Assembly: GCA_028709505.1 (NCBI GenBank)
Contig: JAQVWW010000047.1
Coordinates: 1-7,613, forward strand
Reading direction: 5' to 3'
DNA: 7,613 bases
Source of the DNA: Eubacteriales bacterium
GTDB taxonomy: Bacteria > Bacillota > Clostridia > Christensenellales > UMGS416
The notes beneath the pieces were generated by a model. It made no database searches. It was not told where the DNA came from and saw nothing but the letters and a program-made list of their open reading frames with translations. Position numbers and translations under genes: made by a program. Positions 1 through 5,638 of this stretch are shown piece after piece. Position 1 is the first letter of the stretch. Each line of letters opens with the position of its first letter.

Positions 1-1
1 G

Positions 2-343
2 GCCGAGCAGTTTGGCACCCGTCCGGCCGATTGCCGGGTGGCGGTGGCGCCGTCCATCGGGCCGTGCTGCTTTGAAGTGGGCGACGATGTGGCGGCGCTG
101 TTCGACGAAGCCTACCCCGGCTGGAATCTGGTGGCACGCCGGCCGGGATGCCGGCCGCACGTGGATTTGTGGGCCTGTCTGGAGCGTCAGCTGGCCCGGG
201 CCGGCTTACAGACCGGGAATATCCGTCTGGCGGGCATCTGCACCTGCTGCCATCCCGACGAATTCCACTCACACCGGTATCAACAGGGTCATTGCGGGCT
301 GATGGCGGCAGTGATGGCGCTGCGTGACAATGCAAAGGAATAG
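2..343 (+). CDS. pgeF: PgeF/YfiH-family (laccase-domain, DUF152) protein, C-terminal part, 5' truncated by window edge
   Basis: The open frame runs in from the left edge and encodes the last 113 residues of a roughly 250-residue family. Seen: the family block APSIGPCCFEVGDDV (codons 44-88), DLWACLERQL in the middle, and GICTCCHPDEFHSHR followed by GLMAAVMALRDN at the end, which match the conserved C-terminal features of YfiH/YlmD/PgeF proteins. The His and Cys residues that bind the catalytic metal in this family lie mostly in the missing N-terminal half, so activity cannot be judged here. Known of the family: cytoplasmic proteins first called polyphenol oxidases, later shown to have purine nucleoside phosphorylase activity and, in E. 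coli, a role in editing peptidoglycan precursors. The gene ends with TAG 13 nt before the GNAT gene, so the two are probably co-transcribed. An internal GTG at 38 lies inside conserved sequence and is not the real start. Confidence 0.9.
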   Translation, partial: AEQFGTRPADCRVAVAPSIGPCCFEVGDDVAALFDEAYPGWNLVARRPGCRPHVDLWACLERQLARAGLQTGNIRLAGICTCCHPDEFHSHRYQQGHCGLMAAVMALRDNAKE

Positions 344-356
344 GGAGGGACGTTCT

Positions 357-836
357 ATGCCGGATATGCTGGTAAAGCTGTATGACTTACCCCGCAACGA
401 CTATGAACCGGCGCTAAACGCGCAGGGCATCGCCATAAAACGCGCCATGGCCGCCGATACCAACCGGGTGCTGGAGTTTGTGCGTCAGCATTTTCACGAC
501 GGGTGGGCCAACGAGTGCGCCTGCGCGCTGGCGTCCACGCCGGCCAGATGTTACATTGCCGTGCAGGGCAGAAAGGTGGTGGGCTTTGCCTGCTACGACG
601 TGGCGGCGCTGAACTTTTTCGGTCCCATCGGCGTGGATGAGTCCATGCGGGGCAAAAAGGTAGGCGCGGCGCTGCTGCGCCGGTGCCTGCACACGATGAA
701 GGAGATGGGTTACGGCTATGCCATCATCGGCTGGGTGGGCGACGCGCAGCCTTTTTATGAGAAAGAAGTGAGCGCGCAGGTCATCGCCGGTTCTTTCCCC
801 GGACAGTACGCCAATATGATCGACGCGCAAGGATAG
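357..836 (+). CDS. GNAT-family N-acetyltransferase
   Basis: This encodes a 159-residue single-domain GNAT acetyltransferase, which would move an acetyl group from acetyl-CoA to an unknown amine. I chose the ATG at 357 because GGGAGGGA (343-350) sits 6 nt upstream; the frame is open back to an ATG at 324, but that start would overlap the preceding gene and has no ribosome site. Seen: an N-terminal IAIKRAMAADTNRVLEFVR segment, a central strand VVGFACYD (residues 75-81), the acetyl-CoA loop RGKKVGAALLRRCL (98-111), and a C-terminal IIGWVGDAQPFYEKEVSA segment with the FYEK typical of motif B. In the usual Q/R-x-x-G-x-G/A loop the first Gly is replaced by Lys101, a mild departure. The C-terminal half resembles a GNAT group common in Clostridia. 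The substrate cannot be inferred. It lies 13 nt after the PgeF gene and is followed by a strong hairpin terminator. Confidence 0.88.
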   Translation: MPDMLVKLYDLPRNDYEPALNAQGIAIKRAMAADTNRVLEFVRQHFHDGWANECACALASTPARCYIAVQGRKVVGFACYDVAALNFFGPIGVDESMRGKKVGAALLRRCLHTMKEMGYGYAIIGWVGDAQPFYEKEVSAQVIAGSFPGQYANMIDAQG

Positions 837-899
837 CCGCGGGTGCGGTTGCAGGCGCTGTGCGCCATGGGTTAAAACGCATATTTTAGGATAGAAAAC

Positions 900-929
900 A
901 AACTCCTTTGGCAGGGCCAAAGGAGTTTT
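900..929. terminator. bidirectional intrinsic terminator between convergent genes
   Basis: A perfect 13-bp inverted repeat (900-912 with 916-928) has a 3-nt loop AGG at 913-915. On the plus strand it runs into TTTT (926-929), terminating the PgeF-GNAT unit. On the minus strand the stem is followed by TTTGTTTTCT (complement of 891-900), which would terminate the HD-protein and small-membrane-protein unit arriving from the right. The arms carry CTCCTTTGGC and GCCAAAGGAG, a core also seen in the hairpin region near 4.2 kb. Confidence 0.88.
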
Positions 930-997
930 GTATGTTGCGCGGTAAGGCGCCGCAGCCCCGCCCGGCAGAGGTTTTGCCGGCTTGTGCCAAACGGCGG

Positions 998-1189
998 CTA
1001 AAAGAGGCCGCCGTATCCCAGCAGCAATAGCGCCGCATCGGCCAGCAGCAGCAGCGTAAGCAGCGCACACAGCGCCGTGCCGATGAAGAAGGCGCGGCTT
1101 TTTTTGCGGGCCAGCCACACGCACACAAGGCCCACAGCCACCGACGGCAGGCACAAAAACAGGTCGGTGAACACTTGTAGATAGGTCAT
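998..1189 (-). CDS. small two-helix membrane protein of unknown function
   Basis: I do not recognise this 63-residue protein. It has two strongly hydrophobic stretches, roughly residues 7-26 (FTDLFLCLPSVAVGLVCVWL) and 34-58 (a Leu/Ala-rich helix), separated by a short basic loop ARKKSR. The positive-inside rule suggests a hairpin with both ends outside and the loop in the cytoplasm. An in-frame TAA just upstream fixes the ATG at 1187-1189 as the start. An AAAGGAT lies upstream, but its spacing of about 12 nt is long, so translation may be modest. It lies 56 nt downstream of the HD-domain gene on the same strand and ends about 70 nt before the bidirectional terminator, so the two could share a transcript. 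The clean amphipathic pattern favours a real gene over a chance frame, but small membrane frames can arise by chance in GC-rich DNA. Confidence 0.55.
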   Translation of the reverse strand: MTYLQVFTDLFLCLPSVAVGLVCVWLARKKSRAFFIGTALCALLTLLLLADAALLLLGYGGLF

Positions 1190-1245
1190 TTTTTGTTACC
1201 ATCCTTTTTGCGGCGGTGCGCATCAAACGCCTGCTTGGAAGCAAA

Positions 1246-1860
1246 CTAAAAGCCAAAGGTGTTTTGGGCAATGTCCGGCAGCAGTTTGTAGATATTTTGC
1301 CCGGCTTTTTCGCTGAAATAATCGATAAGCTTTAGCTGCTCTTCCCAATCCTGCAGCGTCTGGAAAGAAACGCCCCGGCGCAGCGCCACGTCCATCAGCC
1401 GCTTTTCCACCAGCACGAAGCCCTGGGCGTCGGCCACGGCGTCGCACAGCTGCACCAGCCTGTCCCAATCGTCGTAGACGGCGCGGCGAAAAAAGGCGCG
1501 GATAAACAGCATCTCGTCCATCGTGCAGTCCCAGGAGCGGCCGCCGGGGTCGGGTACACGGCGGATGTTACAATGGGTCAGGCATATCTTGGCCACGGCG
1601 GGATAGCCCAGCTGCATCATATATTGATAGCCGTCGTAGCCGTGGCGCTGGCCATGCACGCCGAAACGCCGCCCGATATCGTGCAGCAGCCCCAGCGCAT
1701 GGCCGCGTTGGGCGTCCATACCGCAGGCCCGGGCGATGATATGTCCGGCCTGGCCGACGTGCAGCGAATGGGCAAGCCATGGGCCGGGATTGAGCTTGGA
1801 GCTTTCGTATAAAAGCTCCAGCGCTTCTTCCACTGTGGGGGTGTGTGACGAAGGGCCCAT
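1246..1860 (-). CDS. HD-domain protein, predicted metal-dependent phosphohydrolase
   Basis: This encodes 204 residues, a single HD domain with a short C-terminal helical tail. Seen: WLAHSLHVGQAG (His31/His34), the signature LLHDIGRR (His60-Asp61), a region with His69 and His73, CLTHCNIRR (His96), and RLVQLCDAVADAQG (Asp140). The spacing H...HD...H...H...D fits the HD-superfamily pattern of metal ligands, including the extra histidines found in members that hold two metals. Known: such proteins hydrolyse phosphate esters, often of nucleotides, in the cytoplasm. The substrate here is unknown; resemblance to housekeeping HD proteins of Clostridia does not settle it. The start is well supported: AAAGGAG (complement of 1867-1873) lies 6 nt before the ATG, and a sigma-A-type promoter lies just upstream. 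It is divergent from the DUF1614-spoIIP unit. Confidence 0.9.
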   Translation of the reverse strand: MGPSSHTPTVEEALELLYESSKLNPGPWLAHSLHVGQAGHIIARACGMDAQRGHALGLLHDIGRRFGVHGQRHGYDGYQYMMQLGYPAVAKICLTHCNIRRVPDPGGRSWDCTMDEMLFIRAFFRRAVYDDWDRLVQLCDAVADAQGFVLVEKRLMDVALRRGVSFQTLQDWEEQLKLIDYFSEKAGQNIYKLLPDIAQNTFGF

Positions 1861-1886
1861 GGTACGCTCCTTTGCTCATTTTTTAT

Positions 1887-1915
1887 ATTATACAAACTTC
1901 TTTATCAAACAGCAA
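1887..1915 (-). promoter_or_regulatory. predicted sigma-A promoter of the HD-domain gene
   Basis: On the minus strand there is a perfect -10 TATAAT (complement of 1887-1892) and, 17 nt upstream, a partial -35 TTGCTG (complement of 1910-1915). Transcription would start near 1880, leaving a leader of about 20 nt that contains the AAAGGAG ribosome site. The spacing and the AT-rich setting in otherwise GC-rich DNA support it; the -35 matches consensus at only about half its positions. Confidence 0.65.
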
Positions 1916-1919
1916 ATGG

Positions 1920-1931
1920 CAGTTATAACTG
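1920..1931. promoter_or_regulatory. 12-bp perfect palindrome, candidate operator
   Basis: CAGTTATAACTG reads the same on both strands. It lies in the divergent region between the HD-domain gene and DUF1614, 4 nt upstream of the minus-strand -35 and about 35 nt upstream of the DUF1614 ribosome site, where a dimeric regulator could touch both genes. No second copy is visible in the window, so this is a candidate only. Confidence 0.3.
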
Positions 1932-1978
1932 GCTGTGGCCGGGAAAAGCTAGAGATAATCCAAACAGGAGGCGATACA

Positions 1979-2665
1979 ATGCCCTTAGGTTATATTTTAT
2001 TGGTCGTGGTGGCACTGCTGGTGGTGTTCGGCGTGGCGCAGCGGGTGCTGGACCGGCTGCGGCTGACCGACCGCCAGGCTCTGCTCTTTGTGGCCGCTAT
2101 CTTTATTGGCAGCTTAATCCCCGATATTCCGCTGGGCGGCGGTTGGTCGGTCAACATAGGCGGCGCGCTGGTGCCGCTGGGGCTGTGCGTGTTTTTATTG
2201 TTCAAGGCCGGCACCGCCTGGGAAAAATGGCGCACGATACTGGCGTCGCTGCTGGCCGGCGCCGGCGTCTTTGCGCTGGGCAGGTTTTTGCCGGCGGAGC
2301 CTGAAAACATGCTGCTGGATCCCAACTATCTATATGGCCTGGCCGCCGGGCTGATTGCCTATCTATTCGGCCGGTCGCGCCGGGGCGCGTTTGTGGCCGG
2401 CATACTGGGCGTGCTGCTGGCCGACGCAGCCCAGGCCATCCTAAACGCTATAAACGGCACGCCCACCGGCGTGGCGCTGGGCGGCGGCGGCGTACTGGAC
2501 GCGACGGTACTGTCCGGCCTTTTGGCGGTGCTGCTGGCTGAAGGCATCGGCGAAGTGCGGGAACGCATGCAGGGCGGCTCGGAAAACCGGGGCAAGACCA
2601 CCTTCGACGGCGGCGAATTTGTAGATGTGCATGCAGAAAGGGTGAAAAAACCACATGACAAATAA
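1979..2665 (+). CDS. DUF1614-family integral membrane protein
   Basis: This encodes 228 residues, mostly hydrophobic. I chose the ATG at 1979 because AGGAGG (1966-1971) precedes it by 7 nt; the frame is open further upstream but those codons have no ribosome site and run into the divergent HD gene. About seven membrane segments can be seen, roughly residues 3-20, 35-52, 58-75, 86-104, 117-131, 136-155 and 172-190, followed by a soluble charged tail (about 192-228). LDRLRLTDRQALL after the first helix and SVNIGGALVPLGLC (57-70) match what I know of DUF1614 proteins, whose biochemical role is not established. Its last codons overlap the start of spoIIP by 11 nt, so the two are very likely translated together, suggesting a role in sporulation. 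A GATAAT at 1954-1959 could be a -10, but no convincing -35 accompanies it, so a sporulation sigma factor remains possible. Confidence 0.82.
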   Translation: MPLGYILLVVVALLVVFGVAQRVLDRLRLTDRQALLFVAAIFIGSLIPDIPLGGGWSVNIGGALVPLGLCVFLLFKAGTAWEKWRTILASLLAGAGVFALGRFLPAEPENMLLDPNYLYGLAAGLIAYLFGRSRRGAFVAGILGVLLADAAQAILNAINGTPTGVALGGGGVLDATVLSGLLAVLLAEGIGEVRERMQGGSENRGKTTFDGGEFVDVHAERVKKPHDK

Positions 2666-3830
2666 AAAATGGTACTGGGCGCTGGTACTGGCGGCGCTGC
2701 TTATCTGCTTGCCGGCGTTGCCCACCCGCGCCGACGACTGGTACGGCACCGCCGGCGGCTATTACACCGTATACGATGAGAATGGGCAGGTGCTCTTTAC
2801 CCGCGCCGGCGTCATCTACGTGGACGACGAATATATTTCCGGCGGCAACCGCCTCTACCGCGTCACCGCCGTAGACGATACGGCGATGAAAGCGTCGGCC
2901 AAGTTCATCGAGGACGTGACGATGCAGATGGACGCGCTGGAAATTCGCCAGATAAGCGTCCAGCAGGTGGCAAGCGACGGCGCCAGCAACGGCACCATCG
3001 CGCTCTACTGCACGCATACCGACGAAAGCTATGTGCCCACCGACGGCACCGAGAGCAAAGAAGGGCGCGGCGGCATCGTCGACGTGGCCCAGCAGATCGC
3101 CGATCAGCTCGAGGCGCTCAACTACCAGGTGGAGTTTAACGACACCAACCACATGCCCCACGATGCCGGCGCATATCGGCGCAGCCGCAAAACGGCGGTA
3201 AAGATGATGCGCGACGACCCGCCGTTGGCCATGCTGGATATCCACCGCGACGGCGTGCCCAACGCCGAAGAGTACATCGGTGACATCAACGGCGAGCAGG
3301 CCAGCCGCGTGCGGCTGGTGGTGGGGCGCTCCAACCAGAATAAGGACGCCAACAAAGAGTTCGCGCTTAAAATCAAAAAGATGGCCGATCAGGAGTATCC
3401 CGGCCTCATTAAGGACATTTACCTGGGCAAGGGCAGTTACAACCAGGACTTGATGCCCCGGGCGCTCATCCTGGAGATGGGTACGCATACCGTCGATAAG
3501 GATCTGGTGCTGCGCTCGGCCGATATGGTGGCCGACTCGGTAGCCTTTGCGTTGGGCGGTGCGGTGCCCGGCGAAAGCCAAAACCCCGCCCCCGGGCAAA
3601 ACAATGCCCAAAACAATGCCGGCCAGCCCCAGCAGCCCCAGGGCCAGCCCCAGGGCGCCCAAACCGGCGAGCAGACCAAGGCCTCTTTTAAAGGCATCGG
3701 CTGGGTCGTCGGCGTCGTGGTGGCGGTGGGCTTGATTTTCCTGCTGGTGGCCATGAACAGCGGCGGGCGCGGCCAGCGCGTGGGCAACTTCTTTCGGGAG
3801 TTGACCGGCACCGGCAAACACAAAAAATAA
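2655..3830 (+). CDS. spoIIP: stage II sporulation protein P (SpoIIP), with predicted C-terminal membrane anchor
   Basis: This encodes 391 residues. SpoIIP is a peptidoglycan amidase and endopeptidase that acts with SpoIID and SpoIIM at the septum during engulfment of the forespore. Seen in order: a signal-like N-terminus (basic TNKK, hydrophobic residues 6-23, PTRA before residue 27); an N-terminal region of about 90 residues; the catalytic domain (about 112-302) with YCTHTDESYVP (His121), DGTESKEGRGG, MLDIHRDG (His197) and ILEMGTH (Glu274, His278), which fit the family's metal-binding and catalytic positions; a Gln/Pro/Gly/Asn-rich linker (about 305-342); a hydrophobic helix (about 348-367); and a basic tail ending KHKK. 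B. subtilis SpoIIP is anchored by an N-terminal helix, so the C-terminal helix here is a notable difference. The ATG overlaps the DUF1614 stop; AAAGGGTG (2637-2644) is a moderate ribosome site at long spacing. Regulation by a mother-cell or forespore sigma factor is expected but not visible. Confidence 0.93.
   Translation: MTNKKWYWALVLAALLICLPALPTRADDWYGTAGGYYTVYDENGQVLFTRAGVIYVDDEYISGGNRLYRVTAVDDTAMKASAKFIEDVTMQMDALEIRQISVQQVASDGASNGTIALYCTHTDESYVPTDGTESKEGRGGIVDVAQQIADQLEALNYQVEFNDTNHMPHDAGAYRRSRKTAVKMMRDDPPLAMLDIHRDGVPNAEEYIGDINGEQASRVRLVVGRSNQNKDANKEFALKIKKMADQEYPGLIKDIYLGKGSYNQDLMPRALILEMGTHTVDKDLVLRSADMVADSVAFALGGAVPGESQNPAPGQNNAQNNAGQPQQPQGQPQGAQTGEQTKASFKGIGWVVGVVVAVGLIFLLVAMNSGGRGQRVGNFFRELTGTGKHKK
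3597..3653 (+). repeat. short tandem repeats encoding the SpoIIP linker
   Basis: The 12-mer CAAAACAATGCC occurs twice in tandem (3597-3608, 3609-3620) and encodes QNNA twice. It is followed by GGCCAGCCCCAG (3621-3632), the shorter CAGCCCCAG (3633-3641) and GGCCAGCCCCAG again (3642-3653), encoding a QPQ-rich stretch. All units are multiples of three, so copy changes would lengthen or shorten the linker between catalytic domain and membrane helix without breaking the frame. Confidence 0.75.
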
Positions 3831-3839
3831 GGAAATGGC

Positions 3840-3886
3840 AAAAAAACAGTAAACCGGCGGCGGGCCTATTCCTGCCGCCGGTTTAC
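3840..3886 (-). terminator. strong hairpin after spoIIP; T-run only on the minus strand
   Basis: GTAAACCGGCGGC (3849-3861) pairs perfectly with 3874-3886, and the stem can extend by three pairs including one G-T wobble (3862-3864 with 3871-3873). On the plus strand no T-run follows, so it would end spoIIP transcription poorly unless helped, though it may protect the 3' end. On the minus strand the stem is followed by TG and seven T (complement of 3840-3848), the classic form of an intrinsic terminator for transcription arriving from the right. Confidence 0.65.
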
Positions 3887-4008
3887 GCTGCAGGCAGCGC
3901 TAAAAAGAACCGGTAACCGGTTGAGAAGATATTCTAAAGGCGGCGTCTATAGGCCAGCGGCGTTGGAAAGTTGTTCCAAATGAAATTTTCACCTTGAATA
4001 AGGCTCGA

Positions 4009-4074
4009 AGAAAAGGCGTCGGCCTTTTCTCCGAAAAGCCCACAGCCAAAGGTGACACGCCTTTGGCTGTGGGC
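4009..4074. repeat. two adjacent perfect inverted repeats (stem-loops)
   Basis: The first is AGAAAAGGC (4009-4017) with GCCTTTTCT (4022-4030), a 9-bp stem with a GTCG loop. The second is GCCCACAGCCAAAGG (4038-4052) with 4060-4074, a perfect 15-bp stem with a 7-nt loop. CTTTTC (4024-4029) can instead pair with GAAAAG (4033-4038) across TCC, so the two stems can switch pairing partners. None of them is followed by a T-run, so simple termination does not explain them. Confidence 0.7.
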
Positions 4075-4206
4075 GAGCCATGGTAAAAATACGTCCGCTG
4101 CAGGTCCGATTAAAGACAGAGCCAAAAATTTTCGGTGTTGGCGTTGCGGCGTAAAAAAATTTTGCCAATCGGCCGGTACGCGCGTAAGGTGCTTGTATAA
4201 CGCTTA

Positions 4207-4266
4207 TCCTTTGCTGCCATGGTGAACCATGGCAGTAAAAACCTGCCTAAAGGCAAAGGAGTTTTT
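4207..4266 (+). terminator. nested hairpin followed by T-run upstream of DUF512 gene
   Basis: TCCTTTGC (4207-4214) can pair with GCAAAGGA (4253-4260), enclosing a very strong dyad CTGCCATGGT-GA-ACCATGGCAG (4214-4235) and a small TGCC-TAAA-GGCA hairpin (4244-4255) that competes for the last bases. GTTTTT (4261-4266) follows directly. The outline, a CCTTTG/CAAAGGA stem followed by GTTTT, matches the terminator at 900-929. It lies about 20 nt before the predicted promoter of the next gene, so it may end upstream transcription rather than attenuate DUF512. Confidence 0.45.
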
Positions 4267-4286
4267 GCGGCAAGCCGCGCTGCCGC

Positions 4287-4316
4287 TTGACTTTTGATCG
4301 GCTAATAAGAGATAAT
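4287..4316 (+). promoter_or_regulatory. predicted sigma-A promoter of the DUF512-der-plsY unit
   Basis: TTGACT (4287-4292, five of six bases of the -35 consensus) and GATAAT (4311-4316, five of six bases of the -10 consensus) are separated by 18 nt, 1 nt longer than ideal. Transcription would begin near 4323-4325, at the ATG itself, leaving no room for a ribosome site. Confidence 0.6.
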
Positions 4317-4324
4317 ACGATATC

Positions 4325-5638
4325 ATGGAGAAACTGTGCTTACAAATCGTCGGCGTACAAGGCCCGGCCAAGAAGGCCGGCGTGCAGCCGGGCGAATATT
4401 TACTGCAGATTGACGGCCAGCCGGTGCTGGATTTTATTGATTTTAACGGCCTAAGCTACGCCGAAAACCCTACGCTGCTGGTGCGGGGGAAAGACGGGCC
4501 GCGGCACGTGCGGATCAAAAAGCCCCAGGGGCAGCCGTTGGGGCTGGACTTGGGCGATGCGCTGTACCCGCCGGAGAAGGTATGCCGCAACCACTGCACG
4601 TTCTGCTTTGTCGATCAGATGCCCGCCGGCATGCGGGACAGCTTATATGTCAAAGACGACGACTGGCGCTACAGCGTGCTGTTTAACAACTTCGTCACGC
4701 TGACGAACCTAAGCGACGCCGACTTTGACCGCATCATACGGCGCGGCGCTTCGCCGCTGAACGTTTCGGTGCACTGCACCGATGCCGCCGTGCGTGTGGC
4801 GCTGATGCGCAACCCGCAGGCCGGGCAAATCATGGCGCAGCTAAAAAAACTGGCCGACGGCGACATCCATTTCAACTGCCAGGCGGTGCTGGTGAGCGGC
4901 GTCAACGACGGCGACGTGCTGGCCCGCTCGATGGACGATTTGTTTGGCCTATACCCGCAGGCGCGCACGTTTGCCGTGGTGCCGGTGGGCCTAACCTGCC
5001 ATCGCGACGGGCTGGACGCCGTGGCGCCCTATACCCGGGAGCAGGCGCGGGCCGTCGTCCGGCAGGTGGAGGAATTTCAGAAAAAAGCGTACGCCGCCTG
5101 CGGCGAGCTGTTTGTCTACGCCGCCGACGAGTTTTATAACATCGCGCAGCTGCCTTACCCGCGGTACACGCAGGGCGGATATGTCAACCAACTGGGCAAC
5201 GGCGTAGGGCTGTGCTCGGAATTTTTGGACGGCGTGGAAGCCGCGCTGGACGAGGAATTGCCGGCCCGCAGCGCTTCGACGTTCACCATCGCCACCGGCA
5301 CCGCCGCGGCGGGGCTGCTCACGCAGTGCGCTTCGGCGCTGATGGCGCGTATCAAAGGCCTTACCCTTCGCGTCGTTGCCGTGCCCAACCGCACGTTTGG
5401 CCCCACCGTCACCGTGGCGGGCCTGCTGTGCGGGCGGGACTTTATCGACGCGCTGGCCGCAGAGACGCTGGGCGACGCGCTAATCGTGCCCGACGTGGCG
5501 CTGCGCGACGATTGCTTTTTGGACGATATGACAAAACAGGAACTGGCGGACAGGCTCAACATACCGGTGCACAGCATCCCCGGTGACGGGTATGACCTGG
5601 TGCAGGGGCTGTGCCGCCTGATGGAGGAACAACCGTGA
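4325..5638 (+). CDS. DUF512-family radical SAM protein with N-terminal PDZ-like domain
   Basis: This encodes 437 residues. Seen in order: a PDZ-like domain (about 5-66) with GPAKKAGVQPGEYLLQIDG; a radical-SAM core starting with CRNHCTFCF (Cys87, Cys91, Cys94; the CX3CX2C pattern that holds a 4Fe-4S cluster) and continuing VDQMPAGMR, LYVKDDDWRYS and TLTNL; SPLNVSVHCTD; VPVGLTCHR; DEFYNIAQLPYP; and the C-terminal DUF512 domain with VPNRTFGPTVTVAGLL and FLDDM. The family is widespread in Clostridia and cyanobacteria; its reaction is, to my knowledge, not established. All three cluster cysteines are present, so an active enzyme is expected. The ATG at 4325 gives the family's full length, but no good ribosome site precedes it and the predicted promoter lies directly upstream. 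The stop overlaps the der start by 4 nt (GTGA), indicating translational coupling. Confidence 0.92.
   Translation: MEKLCLQIVGVQGPAKKAGVQPGEYLLQIDGQPVLDFIDFNGLSYAENPTLLVRGKDGPRHVRIKKPQGQPLGLDLGDALYPPEKVCRNHCTFCFVDQMPAGMRDSLYVKDDDWRYSVLFNNFVTLTNLSDADFDRIIRRGASPLNVSVHCTDAAVRVALMRNPQAGQIMAQLKKLADGDIHFNCQAVLVSGVNDGDVLARSMDDLFGLYPQARTFAVVPVGLTCHRDGLDAVAPYTREQARAVVRQVEEFQKKAYAACGELFVYAADEFYNIAQLPYPRYTQGGYVNQLGNGVGLCSEFLDGVEAALDEELPARSASTFTIATGTAAAGLLTQCASALMARIKGLTLRVVAVPNRTFGPTVTVAGLLCGRDFIDALAAETLGDALIVPDVALRDDCFLDDMTKQELADRLNIPVHSIPGDGYDLVQGLCRLMEEQP

Larger units (their letters stand above)
3887..4324. other. gene-free, inverted-repeat-rich intergenic region
   Basis: I see no credible protein gene here on either strand. 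A 63-codon minus-strand frame (3934-4125) starts with TTG, lacks a ribosome site and is built largely from the hairpin arms. The region is more AT-rich than its neighbours and holds, left to right: the dyad AACCGGT-A-ACCGGTT (3908-3922); two adjacent perfect hairpins (4009-4030 and 4038-4074); two A/T blocks around CAAAAATTTTC and AAAAAATTTTG (about 4124-4163); a nested hairpin set (4207-4266); a small GCGGC-AA-GCCGC dyad (4267-4278); and the promoter of the DUF512 gene. It could be a structured non-coding RNA, a repeat element found elsewhere in the genome, or a set of terminators and protein-binding sites. Confidence 0.6.

Noticed and set aside
414..1271. A 285-codon open frame on the minus strand across the GNAT gene, the terminator and the small membrane protein gene
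   Set aside because: It runs through a strong terminator hairpin and antisense to a clear GNAT domain, and its protein has no family resemblance.
1736..1978. An upstream extension of the DUF1614 frame
   Set aside because: It would be antisense to the HD gene and its promoter, and the AGGAGG 7 nt before the ATG at 1979 marks the real start.
1973..1980. GATACAAT resembling a sigma-E -10 element
   Set aside because: It overlaps the DUF1614 start codon and follows the ribosome site, so it cannot serve as that gene's promoter.
3597..3653. Short repeats as a possible CRISPR-like or mobile array
   Set aside because: The units are 9-12 nt, in frame, without spacers, and code for a protein linker.
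2448..3821. A 457-codon open frame on the minus strand opposite DUF1614 and spoIIP
   Set aside because: The sense strand encodes clear DUF1614 and SpoIIP motifs, while this frame is a low-complexity His/Ala/Val/Gly sequence without motifs.
3934..4125. A 63-codon minus-strand frame in the hairpin-rich gap
   Set aside because: The start would be TTG with no ribosome site, and much of the sequence is made of inverted-repeat arms. It could be a shadow of a repeat element or RNA.
4191..4201. TTGTATAAC as an alternative -10 for the DUF512 unit
   Set aside because: No -35-like sequence lies at a suitable distance, and a T-run hairpin stands between it and the gene.
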